Source of the DNA: Bog-473 sp963809825
GTDB lineage: Bacteria; Actinomycetota; Acidimicrobiia; Acidimicrobiales; RAAP-2
Direction of reading: 5' to 3'
DNA length: 64,000 nucleotides
Assembly: GCA_963809825.1 (NCBI GenBank)
Contig: CAWELJ010000011.1
Coordinates: 186,001-250,000, forward strand
The position numbers were made by a program, and so were the translations under genes. The notes under the pieces are model-generated. The model did not search any database. It was not told the origin of the DNA and saw only the letters and a program-made list of their open reading frames with translations. Below, in pieces: positions 42,803 to 50,757 of the stretch; position 1 is the first letter of the stretch, and the number at the start of each line of letters is the position of its first letter.

Positions 42803-44199
42803 GCACCGGCGCCACCGATCGCTTTGCGTCGGCCCGGACCGTCGCCGACGCCGTGCTTTACGAGGGCTACGTGCTCTACCCCTATCGGGCTTCGTCGAGG
42901 AAGAATCAACTGCGCTTTCAGTGGGGCGTGCTGACCCCCCGGGCGTTCTGTGAGGCGAGCGGCTCGGAACGGTGGTCCACGCGGACAGAGTGCTTGCTCG
43001 ACCCCGGGAGAGAGCCCGTGCTCTCGGCCCGGATCCGCTGCCTGCAGGTCCAGCACCGGAGCGTCGAGGCGTCGACCGCACCGGACGGCGCCGGGACGGC
43101 GGCGGCTCCGGTGTTCGAACCGGTGGACTCACTCGAGGTGAACGGCACGGTGCACGCCGAATGGGACGAGGCCGTCGACCAGGTGGTGGACCTTCCACCC
43201 CTTGCGCTTCCGCTCTCCTGGGACGTTGAGCGCACATCGGACTTCACCTTCCCCGCCGGCATCGAGCACGAGTTGCTCCGATCACCCGATGGCACGGTGG
43301 CCGGCCGCTTCGTCCGGCGGCGCGAACACGTCCAGGGCATCGTCCGCGTCGCCACCGAGCGACCAGATCCGGGCCGGCCGTACGTGAAGGTCACAGTCAG
43401 CGTCGAGAACACGACCGAATGGAACGGGGTCAGCCTCCGCCGGGACGACGCCATCGGCCAGAGCCTGGTGGCCCTCCACACAATGCTGGCCGTCGACGGA
43501 GGCCGGTTCATCTCCCTGCTCGACCCGCCCGCCGACGCCGCGACTTCCGTCGCGGCCTGCCGCAGTGACGGCAGCTATCCCGTGCTCATCGGCAACGAAG
43601 ACGTCGTGCTCGCCTCCCCCATCATCCTCTACGACCACCCCGAGGTCGCTCCCCAGAGCCCCGGCGACCTCTACGACTCACTCGAGATCGACGAGATCCT
43701 CGCGCTCCGGGTGATGACCCTGACCGAGGACGAAAAGTCCGAAGCGCGTGGCACGGACCCGAGGGCGGCCGCCATCATCGACCGGTGCGACGCCCTGTCG
43801 GCCGAGACACTCAGCCAGCTGCACGGCCAGATGAAGCCAGTCGCGTTCGAAGCCGACCCCGACGGGGACGGCGAACTCCCGCCGGTCCCGTGGTGGGATC
43901 CCGAGGCCGATGCCGCCGTCGATCCGTGGACGGAGACGGTCGTGGTGTCCGGCACGGTTGTCACCAAGGGAACCGCCGTGCGTCTCCGGCCGTCCCAGCG
44001 CTCGGACGCCCAGGACATGTTCCTCAATGCGATGAGTGCCACGGTGGCGGGCGTCTTCACGGACGTGGACGGAGAGCTCCACGTCGCCGTCACCCTGGAC
44101 GACGACCCCGCCACCGCGGAACTGAGGTGGCAAGGTCGCTACCTGTTCTTCCACCCGGACGAGGTCGAACCCCTGGTCGACCAGGAGCAGCGGCCGTGA
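42799..44199 (+). CDS. Uncharacterised hydrogenase-operon protein (466 residues)
   Basis: A soluble protein with no domain I can name. The N-terminus ADAVLYEGYVLYPYRASSRKNQLRFQWG and the acidic tail HPDEVEPLVDQEQRP are distinctive. A central stretch VKVTVSVENTTEWNG resembles a beta-sandwich, and PPVPWWDPEADAAVDPWTETV is rich in aromatic and acidic residues. It is coupled on both sides by four-base overlaps. Proteins of this size and start occur in other actinobacterial hydrogenase operons, but no role is known. Confidence 0.75.
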   Translation: MSTGATDRFASARTVADAVLYEGYVLYPYRASSRKNQLRFQWGVLTPRAFCEASGSERWSTRTECLLDPGREPVLSARIRCLQVQHRSVEASTAPDGAGTAAAPVFEPVDSLEVNGTVHAEWDEAVDQVVDLPPLALPLSWDVERTSDFTFPAGIEHELLRSPDGTVAGRFVRRREHVQGIVRVATERPDPGRPYVKVTVSVENTTEWNGVSLRRDDAIGQSLVALHTMLAVDGGRFISLLDPPADAATSVAACRSDGSYPVLIGNEDVVLASPIILYDHPEVAPQSPGDLYDSLEIDEILALRVMTLTEDEKSEARGTDPRAAAIIDRCDALSAETLSQLHGQMKPVAFEADPDGDGELPPVPWWDPEADAAVDPWTETVVVSGTVVTKGTAVRLRPSQRSDAQDMFLNAMSATVAGVFTDVDGELHVAVTLDDDPATAELRWQGRYLFFHPDEVEPLVDQEQRP

Positions 44200-44696
44200 C
44201 GGGCGGCGTGCTCATCGCCGGCATCGGCAATGTGTTCCAGACCGACGATGCCTTCGGGGTCGCGGTGGCGGGACGCCTCAGCCGGCGGGAGCTGCCTGCC
44301 GGGGTGCGGGCCGAGGACTTCGGCATCCGCGGGGTACACCTGGCCTACGAGCTCCTCGAGGGCTACGACGCCTTGATCCTCGTCGACGCCGTGCCCATGG
44401 GTGACGTCCCCGGTACCCTCGCCGTGATTGAACCGGACGTCGGGTCGCACCACCCGTTCGACGTCGGGGTCCCCGTCGTCGACGCCCACACGATGAGCCC
44501 CGAGGCCGTCCTTACCGCCCTGTCCCACCTCGGGGGGTCCGTCGAACGGATCCGGATCGTCGGCTGCCAACCGGCCGACCTGGGTGACGGCATGGGCCTG
44601 ACGCCGCCGGTCGAAGCCGCCGTAGACCGTGCGGTGGACCTCTGTCTCGAACTCGCAGCCGACATCGTCCAACTCACCGGAAAGGAGAACCCCTGA
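44196..44696 (+). CDS. Hydrogenase maturation protease
   Basis: A 166-residue HupD/HyaD/HycI-family endopeptidase that trims the C-terminus of the large subunit once nickel is in place. It shows GIGNVFQTDDAFGV with the first metal-binding acidic residue, ILVDAVPMGDVPG with the second, and a histidine in VVDAHTMSP. The GTG start overlaps the upstream stop (GTGA), and its own stop shares one base with the ATG of the small membrane peptide. Confidence 0.92.
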   Translation: MTGGVLIAGIGNVFQTDDAFGVAVAGRLSRRELPAGVRAEDFGIRGVHLAYELLEGYDALILVDAVPMGDVPGTLAVIEPDVGSHHPFDVGVPVVDAHTMSPEAVLTALSHLGGSVERIRIVGCQPADLGDGMGLTPPVEAAVDRAVDLCLELAADIVQLTGKENP

Positions 44697-44800
44697 TGAT
44701 CCGTCGTCTCGTCGCCTCGCTGCTCCTGGCCGCCGTCGCAGGCCTCGTCTTGCGGTCGTTGCCCGACATCGCTCGTTACCTCAAGATGAGGGAGATGTAG
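44696..44800 (+). CDS. 34-residue membrane peptide (DUF6893-like)
   Basis: A very small protein: MIRRLVASLL start, one hydrophobic helix (LLLAAVAGLVLRSL) and a basic end with SLPDIARYLKMREM. The ATG shares a base with the protease stop (TGATG), so it is translationally coupled. Its size and sequence type fit the DUF6893 small-protein group seen in such operons (from memory, not checked). A single helix could anchor the soluble hydrogenase or a partner to the membrane; that is inference. Confidence 0.7.
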   Translation: MIRRLVASLLLAAVAGLVLRSLPDIARYLKMREM

Positions 44801-44852
44801 GTGGCCATCCTCGGTGGCGCCCGATCCATCGGACTCAGGCGAACATAGCGCT

Positions 44853-45368
44853 GTGGCCACGTACCGCATATCCCCCGATCGCTCCCACGTGTGGATCGAC
44901 GCGCGGTCAAACGTGCATCCCATCCACTCGAGCACCAGTGGCCTGGAGGGTTTCGTGGAACTGACGCTCGCGCCCGACGGCACGGTCGACCTCACGTCAC
45001 AGCCGGGCGGGCGGCTCTCCCTGGCGGTCGACCGCTTGAGCTCGGGCAACCGATTGGAGGACCGCGAGCTCCACAAGAGGATCGAGGCGCGCCGGTACCC
45101 CACGATCGACGGCGTCCTCGCGCACATGGAGAAGGACGGTACTCAGGCCAGCTACAAGGTCAAGGGAGACATCACCTTCCGCGGTGTGACTCGGCCCCAC
45201 GAGGACGTCATGGTCATTCGGCGCCTCGATGACCAGACCATAAGCCTCGAAGGGTCATCGCGGTTCGACATCCGTGAGTTCGGCATGCAGCCACCCCGAG
45301 TGCTGATGCTGAAGGTCGAGCCCGAAGTGGACATCAGGGTCGAGATCATCGCCGCAGAGCAGGCGTAG
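44853..45368 (+). CDS. YceI-family lipid-binding-type protein
   Basis: A 171-residue YceI barrel without signal peptide, so cytoplasmic. Start YRISPDRSHVWIDARS, then LSSGNRLEDRELHKRIEARRYPT, ITFRGVTRPHEDV and FDIREFGMQPPRVLMLKVEPEVDIRVE. YceI-family proteins hold long isoprenoid chains such as polyprenyl quinones. In this operon it could carry menaquinone to or from the hydrogenase. It is paralogous to the barrel of the PadR fusion at 36830. The GTG at 44853 starts right before the domain; the GTG at 44814 would add 13 residues. Confidence 0.82.
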   Translation: MATYRISPDRSHVWIDARSNVHPIHSSTSGLEGFVELTLAPDGTVDLTSQPGGRLSLAVDRLSSGNRLEDRELHKRIEARRYPTIDGVLAHMEKDGTQASYKVKGDITFRGVTRPHEDVMVIRRLDDQTISLEGSSRFDIREFGMQPPRVLMLKVEPEVDIRVEIIAAEQA

Positions 45369-45381
45369 GAGGACGACGGAC

Positions 45382-45672
45382 ATGTGCCTCGGAATCCCCG
45401 GACAACTCAAGGAATTCTCCGACGTGCACGAGCACCTGGCGCGAGTCGAGGTGTCGGGCGTGTCGAGGATCATCAATGTCGGGCTGCTCGAGGACGAGGA
45501 GCTGAAGACGGGCGACTGGGTGTTGATCCATGTCGGGTTCGCCATGTCCAAGATCGACGAAGAAGAGGCGGCCTTGGCATTGGCGTCCTTGCAATTGATG
45601 GGCCAGGCCTACGAAGAGGAACTGGAAGCATTCTGGTCATCCAAGATTTCCAATGAAACAGGAGGTGGTTGA
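45382..45672 (+). CDS. hypC: Hydrogenase maturation chaperone HypC
   Basis: A 96-residue HypC with the required start MCLGIPGQL (Cys2 binds iron and HypD) and the GDWVLIHVGFAMSKID core. The acidic C-terminal tail (ALASLQLMGQAYEEELEAFW) is normal. It carries the Fe(CN)2CO unit from HypD to the large subunit. GGAGGACG precedes the ATG. Confidence 0.95.
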   Translation: MCLGIPGQLKEFSDVHEHLARVEVSGVSRIINVGLLEDEELKTGDWVLIHVGFAMSKIDEEEAALALASLQLMGQAYEEELEAFWSSKISNETGGG

Positions 45673-45673
45673 G

Positions 45674-45907
45674 ATGGGAGTCATCATCGGAGTCATCGTC
45701 GGCTTTGCGCTCGGAAGCCGAGCCGGTTCCGAGGGTTGGTCCGAGATCGAAGACGCCTGGCACACCATCAGTACCTCCGAGGAGGTACACGACTTCATCG
45801 CCGGCGGGATCTCCATCGCTCGTGACGTGCTCGAGCGCAGGGCGGAGGTCATCGCGGGGATCCTCGGACTGTCCGACGAACTGGCGAAGCTGGGACGGGC
45901 GGCCTGA
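45674..45907 (+). CDS. Small membrane-anchored protein, YtxH-like N-terminus
   Basis: A 77-residue protein. One glycine-rich membrane helix (MGVIIGVIVGFALGSRAGSEGW) resembles the YtxH pattern, followed by an amphipathic helical tail (STSEEVHDFIAGGISIARDVLERR). GGAGGTGG eight bases upstream supports the ATG at 45674; an ATG at 45653 would overlap hypC. It stands between hypC and hypD, so it is part of the hydrogenase operon, but its role is unknown. A membrane tether for the enzyme is possible. Confidence 0.65.
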   Translation: MGVIIGVIVGFALGSRAGSEGWSEIEDAWHTISTSEEVHDFIAGGISIARDVLERRAEVIAGILGLSDELAKLGRAA

Positions 45908-45912
45908 ACCAC

Positions 45913-47052
45913 ATGAAGTTCGTCGACGAGTACAGGGACCCGACGGCGGCCAAGGCCCTGGTGGCCCAGATCACCGCTCTGTCCGGTGATGATCATTTCA
46001 AGTTCATGGAGGTGTGCGGGGGCCATACCCACACGATCTACCGGCATGGGATCGAACACATCCTGCCGGCCAACGTGGAGTTGGTGCACGGCCCGGGCTG
46101 CCCGGTCTGCGTGATCCCCATGGGGCGAGTGGACGATGCCATCGCGGTGGCCAGGGAGCCCGGCGTCATCTTCACCTCTTTCGGCGACATGATGCGGGTA
46201 CCGGGCAGTCAGGGAAACCTCCTCACGGCGAAGGCGGAGGGGGCAGACGTCCGCTTCGTCTACTCGCCCCTCGACGCGCTCGAGATCGCAATGGAGACTC
46301 CCGAGCGGCAGGTTGTCTTCTTCGCCGTCGGTTTCGAGACCACGGCACCGTCGACCGCGCTGACGTTGCTGCAGGCGAAGGCCAGGGCCGTCCCGAATTT
46401 CACCGTGTTCTCCAACCACGTCACGATCGTGCCGCCGCTCCGCGCCATTCTCGAGTCACCCGACCTGAGGTTGAACGGCTTCCTCGGGCCCGGCCACGTC
46501 TCGACGGTGGTCGGTCAACGCCCCTACCGCTTCGTGCCCGCCGAGTACGGATTGCCGCTGGTCACCGCGGGATTCGAGCCGCTCGACATCCTGCACGCCA
46601 TTTCCATGTTGTTGACCCAGATCCGTGAGGGTCGTTGCGAGATCGAGAATCAGTACACACGGGTGGTACGTGAGGAGGGCAACCCACGGGCACTGGCCAT
46701 TCTCTCCGAGGTCTTCGAGTTGCGACCGCACTTCGAGTGGCGCGGCCTCGGGTTCATCTCCCAGAGCGGGCTGCGGCTGCGCTCCGAATTCGCCGCCTTC
46801 GACGCCGAACTGAAGTACTCGATCCCTGGCGTGCGGGTCGCCGATCCGAAGGCGTGTCAGTGCGGAGAGGTACTCAAAGGGGTCATCAAGCCCTGGGAAT
46901 GCAAGGTGTTCGGCACGGCCTGCACGCCGGAAACGCCGATCGGGACCTGCATGGTCTCCTCGGAAGGCGCCTGCGCCGCGTACTACAACTTCGGACGGAT
47001 GCACCGCGAGGCCGCAGTGACTCTGGGGCGGCGAGGCCAGCTCGCGGTATGA
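45913..47052 (+). CDS. hypD: Hydrogenase maturation protein HypD
   Basis: A 379-residue iron-sulfur scaffold on which the Fe(CN)2CO ligand set is built with HypC. Motifs are FMEVCGGHTHTIYRHG, the central GPGCPVCVIP cysteines, GFETTAPSTA and the C-terminal cluster ligands CQCGEVLKG, CKVFGTACTPETPIGTCMVSSEGACAAYY. The stop overlaps the hypF start (ATGA). Confidence 0.95.
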   Translation: MKFVDEYRDPTAAKALVAQITALSGDDHFKFMEVCGGHTHTIYRHGIEHILPANVELVHGPGCPVCVIPMGRVDDAIAVAREPGVIFTSFGDMMRVPGSQGNLLTAKAEGADVRFVYSPLDALEIAMETPERQVVFFAVGFETTAPSTALTLLQAKARAVPNFTVFSNHVTIVPPLRAILESPDLRLNGFLGPGHVSTVVGQRPYRFVPAEYGLPLVTAGFEPLDILHAISMLLTQIREGRCEIENQYTRVVREEGNPRALAILSEVFELRPHFEWRGLGFISQSGLRLRSEFAAFDAELKYSIPGVRVADPKACQCGEVLKGVIKPWECKVFGTACTPETPIGTCMVSSEGACAAYYNFGRMHREAAVTLGRRGQLAV

Positions 47053-49370
47053 CCTCGTTGGCCACGCCGGACTCCGCCGTGCGGTGCCGCATCAGGGTGG
47101 TCGGGGTCGTCCAAGGGGTGGGCTTCCGACCCTTCGTGCACCGCCTGGCCTCCGAGCTGGGTCTCGCCGGGCACGTCGGCAACGACACCGGGGGTGTGTT
47201 CATCGAGGTCGAGGGTCCTCCCGCCGTGATCGAGGGATTCACGTCGCGTCTGGTCACCGACGCGCCGCCGCTGGCCAGGATCTTCGGTGTCGACTCCGTG
47301 CGACGCCCGGCATCGCAGGAGGTCGGGTTCCACATCGTCGAGAGCTCCGCTGACGGTGCCGTGCGGACCTTCGTGTCTCCCGATGTCGCCGTCTGCGACG
47401 ACTGCGTGACCGAGATGTCCGATCCGGCGGACCGCCGCGCCCGCTACCCCTTCATCAATTGCACCAACTGCGGGCCCCGGTTCACGATCACGCTGCAACT
47501 CCCCTATGACCGTCCGAACACCACCATGCGCACGTTTGCGCTCTGCGACGCCTGCTCGGAGGAATACCACGATCCGTCCGATCGCCGCTTCCATGCCCAG
47601 CCCATCGCGTGCGCCGAGTGCGGTCCTCGGATCTGGTTCGAGGAGTCGGGTCGCCTGGTCGAGGGTTCCGATGCTGCACTCGGCGCCGTCCAGGACGCGC
47701 TCGGGCGCGGCGCCATCGTCGCCGTCAAAGGGCTCGGGGGTTATCACCTCGCCTGCGACGCCACGTCCGACACGGCGGTGGAACGTTTGCGTCGGCGCAA
47801 ACACCGCGAGGACAAGCCGTTCGCGGTCATGGTCGCCGGCCTGGACGAGGCCCGGCACTTGGCCAGCATCGATCCCGAGGAGTCGTCCCGGCTCACCAGC
47901 TCCCAGCGCCCGATCGTGCTCCTGCTCAAGCGCCCTGGGGCGTGCATCTCGACGGGAGTGGCCCCGGGCAACCCCCGGATCGGGGTGCTCCTTCCCTACA
48001 CGCCGCTGCACCATCTCCTCTTTCGACCCGTGCCCGGTGCGGCGGCGAGGCCGCCCCGCATGCTGGTGATGACGAGCGGCAACCTGACCGACGAGCCCAT
48101 CTGCTTCGAGGACGACGACGCCCGGCGGCGCCTCGCCGCCATCGCCGACGCGTGGCTGCTGCATGACCGGCCCATCCATGTTCCCTGCGACGACTCGGTC
48201 ATCCGGCTCGACGCTGGACTCGAGGTGCCCCTGCGCCGCTCGCGGGGCTACGCCCCGCTTCCGGTCCGGCTGCCCTTCCCCGCGGTGCCGACCCTGGCCG
48301 TCGGCGGAGAGCTCAAGACCACGTTTTGCCTTGCCTCAGGCCACGATGCCTTCATGAGCCAGCACATCGGCGACATGGGCAGCCTCGAGACGCTGGCCGC
48401 CTTCGAGCGCTCTGCCCGCCAGCTCGCCGACCTGTACGGCATCGACGCCACGCAAGTGGCGGCCGACGCGCACCCCGGCTACCAGACCCATCGCTGGGCA
48501 GACGACTCGGGACTCCCCGTCCGGCTGGTGCAGCATCACCACGCCCACGTCGCCGCCGCCATGGTCGAGCACGGCATCCCGGCCGGCGAGCGCGTCATCG
48601 GTTTCGCCTTCGACGGCACGGGATTCGGAGAGGACGGGACCATCTGGGGCGGCGAGGTCCTCGTTGCCGGCTACGGCTCCTTTGTGCGCGCCGCGCACCT
48701 GCGCCCGGTCCCCTTGCCGGGCGGTGACGTTGCCATCCGCAAGCCCTTCCGCGCCGCCCTGGCCCACCTGTGGGCGGCGGGGATCGACTGGGCCGAGTCG
48801 CTCCCTCCGGTCGCGGCAGCCTCGGAAGGGGAGCGCTCCGCGCTGCGACGCCAGCTCGAGCGCGGCGTCAACTGCGTCCCGACCTCCAGCATGGGCAGGC
48901 TCTTCGATGCCGTGAGCTCCATGCTCGGCCTCCGCCACGTCGCCACGTACGAAGCGCAAGCCGCCATGGAGCTCGAATGGTGCGCCGAGACCCATGTCGG
49001 TGCGCCGCGCCGATACCGTTTCGACCTCTCCGACGGGGAGATCGACCCCGGAAATGTGCTTGCGGACATCGTCGACGATCTCGAGTCGGGCCTCCCCGTG
49101 GCGGCGATCGCCGCCGGGTTCCACGGCGCCGCGGCCGACCTGATCGCCTCTGTTGCCGAAGGCCTGCGCGACGCGACGGGCGTCACCCATGTCGTCCTGA
49201 CGGGCGGGGTGTTCCAGAACGTGCTGCTCGTCGACCTCGCACGCCGTGCGCTCGGTGCGCGTGGCTTCCAGGCCCTGACGCACCGCCTGGTCCCTCCGAA
49301 CGACGGTGGGCTCGCGTTGGGCCAGGCCGCCGTTGCCGGCTACCGCCCAGTTGGGCGGACCGGGGCATGA
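47049..49370 (+). CDS. hypF: Carbamoyltransferase HypF
   Basis: A 773-residue enzyme that makes the thiocarbamate on HypE from carbamoyl phosphate and ATP. Domains in order: acylphosphatase (residues 12-100, VVGVVQGVGFRPFVHRL), two zinc fingers (CDDC..CTNCGPRFT, CDACSEEYHD..CAECGPR), YrdC (205-390, VAVKGLGGYHLACDA), and a Kae1-like domain with QHHHAHVAAAMVEHG and FDGTGFGEDGTIWGGE. The end TGGVFQNVLL is typical. It overlaps both neighbours by four bases. Confidence 0.95.
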   Translation: MTSLATPDSAVRCRIRVVGVVQGVGFRPFVHRLASELGLAGHVGNDTGGVFIEVEGPPAVIEGFTSRLVTDAPPLARIFGVDSVRRPASQEVGFHIVESSADGAVRTFVSPDVAVCDDCVTEMSDPADRRARYPFINCTNCGPRFTITLQLPYDRPNTTMRTFALCDACSEEYHDPSDRRFHAQPIACAECGPRIWFEESGRLVEGSDAALGAVQDALGRGAIVAVKGLGGYHLACDATSDTAVERLRRRKHREDKPFAVMVAGLDEARHLASIDPEESSRLTSSQRPIVLLLKRPGACISTGVAPGNPRIGVLLPYTPLHHLLFRPVPGAAARPPRMLVMTSGNLTDEPICFEDDDARRRLAAIADAWLLHDRPIHVPCDDSVIRLDAGLEVPLRRSRGYAPLPVRLPFPAVPTLAVGGELKTTFCLASGHDAFMSQHIGDMGSLETLAAFERSARQLADLYGIDATQVAADAHPGYQTHRWADDSGLPVRLVQHHHAHVAAAMVEHGIPAGERVIGFAFDGTGFGEDGTIWGGEVLVAGYGSFVRAAHLRPVPLPGGDVAIRKPFRAALAHLWAAGIDWAESLPPVAAASEGERSALRRQLERGVNCVPTSSMGRLFDAVSSMLGLRHVATYEAQAAMELEWCAETHVGAPRRYRFDLSDGEIDPGNVLADIVDDLESGLPVAAIAAGFHGAAADLIASVAEGLRDATGVTHVVLTGGVFQNVLLVDLARRALGARGFQALTHRLVPPNDGGLALGQAAVAGYRPVGRTGA

Positions 49371-50101
49371 TGGCCGTCGTGGAGGCGTCGCCAGGGACCG
49401 GGCTCGAGGAGGGTCCGGCCGCGGATCTGGCCGTGGCATCGCTGGCGCTGGCCCGGCGCTTCGCCGCCGGGGCGACCATGTGGTGCGTGGCGCCGCAGTG
49501 GCCGTCGCACGGTCGCCACGTCGCCGTCGAATTCGTCCACCCCGTCATCGTTGGCAAGCGTGCACTCCCCGCGGTCAGCGTGGGTGCCGTCGACGCTGCC
49601 GCGACCATCCGGCTCGCAGCCCGACCCGGGGACGTCCTGCTCGCCGTCAGCTCGGCCGAAGACGTCTGCGCGGCCGACCTCTTGACGAGGGCGAATGCAT
49701 GGGGACTGACCGGCTTCTGGCTCGGCGCCGGGGGTCGGCCGCCCGGCGGGGCGGCCGATCACGTGGTCTGGCTCGAGGGGGTCGACCCGGTCGCCGCGTC
49801 ACGCTCGGGCGACATGGTTCTCCTGTACCACTTGCTGTGGGAGTTGACCCACGTCGTCTTCGAGCATCCGGGCCTCCTCGCGCCCGAGACGGAGGGCACC
49901 GAGGAGGTGTGCGTGACGTGCTCCGACGAGGGCCGGGTGGCCGAGGTGCGCGCCGTGCACCCCGACGGCCGGGTCGACGTGGTCGTCGCCGGCCGGCGCG
50001 AGGTGATCGACGCCAGCCTGGTGACTCCGGTCGCGCCGGGGGACCTGCTCCTGGTGCACGCCGGCGTCGCCATCACGGCCCTGGGCGGTGCCGGGTCATG
50101 A
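49367..50101 (+). CDS. SIS-like domain fused to a HypC-type domain
   Basis: A 244-residue two-part protein. Residues about 20-165 look like a phosphosugar-isomerase (SIS-type) fold (PGDVLLAVSSAEDVCAADLL, GLTGFWLGAGG). Residues 181-244 align with HypC (VCVTCSDEGRVAEV and PGDLLLVHAGVAITALG). In free HypC the cysteine must be residue 2; here it is internal (182), so iron transfer in the normal way is doubtful. The next gene encodes a full SIS protein. Overlaps of four bases on both sides place it firmly in the hyp operon. Function unknown. Confidence 0.72.
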   Translation: MMAVVEASPGTGLEEGPAADLAVASLALARRFAAGATMWCVAPQWPSHGRHVAVEFVHPVIVGKRALPAVSVGAVDAAATIRLAARPGDVLLAVSSAEDVCAADLLTRANAWGLTGFWLGAGGRPPGGAADHVVWLEGVDPVAASRSGDMVLLYHLLWELTHVVFEHPGLLAPETEGTEEVCVTCSDEGRVAEVRAVHPDGRVDVVVAGRREVIDASLVTPVAPGDLLLVHAGVAITALGGAGS

Positions 50102-50757
50102 GCGCCGAGCCCACCGGGTTCCTCTATCCCTTCATCGAGGCGGAGGAGCGCGACGGCGCTGCCCTGATGGCCGACTTGGCGCGCTCGGCCCGGTCGAAGA
50201 TGGCCGACAGCCGCGCCCTGCGCGCGGCCACGCTCGATCGCTGTTGCGTTGCCATCGAGGAGGCGGGGTCCGCCATGGCCGCCGGCTTCGCGGCGGGCGG
50301 CCGGCTGCTCGCCTTCGGGAACGGCGGCAGCGCCACCGATGCCGACGGGACGGTCGACCTGTTCCGCCGTCCCCCGCACGGGCGGCCGCTGCCGGCGCTG
50401 TCCCTGGTCGACGACCAAGCCGTGCTGACTGCGCTCTCCAACGACGTGGGGTTCGAGCTCGTCTTTTCCCGACAGGTCATCGCCCACGGACAGGCGGGCG
50501 ACATCGCCGTCGGCTTCTCGACCAGCGGCGACTCGGCCAACATGCTGCGCGCGTTCGAGGAGGCGTCGACACGGGGCCTCCTCACCGTCGGCCTCTGCGG
50601 CTATGAGGGGGCGGCCATGGCGCAGAGCGACGCGGTGCAGCACTGCCTGGTGGTCCGATCGGAGAGCGTGCACCGGATACAGGAGACGCAGGACGCGTTG
50701 ATACTGGAACTGTGGTCGACGGTGCAGCGCCACCTCGGTGCGACGGGGTCCCCGTGA
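50098..50757 (+). CDS. SIS-domain protein (GmhA-like) of the hyp operon
   Basis: A 219-residue protein resembling phosphoheptose isomerase: LLAFGNGGSATDADGTVDLFRRP, DQAVLTALSNDVGFELVFSRQV and GFSTSGDSANMLRAFEEA, with SVHRIQETQDALILELW at the end. Actinobacteria do not make heptose-containing LPS, and the gene lies between hypF and hypE, so a role in hydrogenase maturation or in binding a phosphorylated ligand is more likely. It overlaps neighbours by four bases (ATGA, GTGA). Confidence 0.8.
   Translation: MSAEPTGFLYPFIEAEERDGAALMADLARSARSKMADSRALRAATLDRCCVAIEEAGSAMAAGFAAGGRLLAFGNGGSATDADGTVDLFRRPPHGRPLPALSLVDDQAVLTALSNDVGFELVFSRQVIAHGQAGDIAVGFSTSGDSANMLRAFEEASTRGLLTVGLCGYEGAAMAQSDAVQHCLVVRSESVHRIQETQDALILELWSTVQRHLGATGSP

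Noticed and set aside
44801..44848. 15-codon GTG frame between the small peptide and YceI genes
   Set aside because: There is no supporting -10 spacing or coupling and no hydrophobic or conserved pattern.
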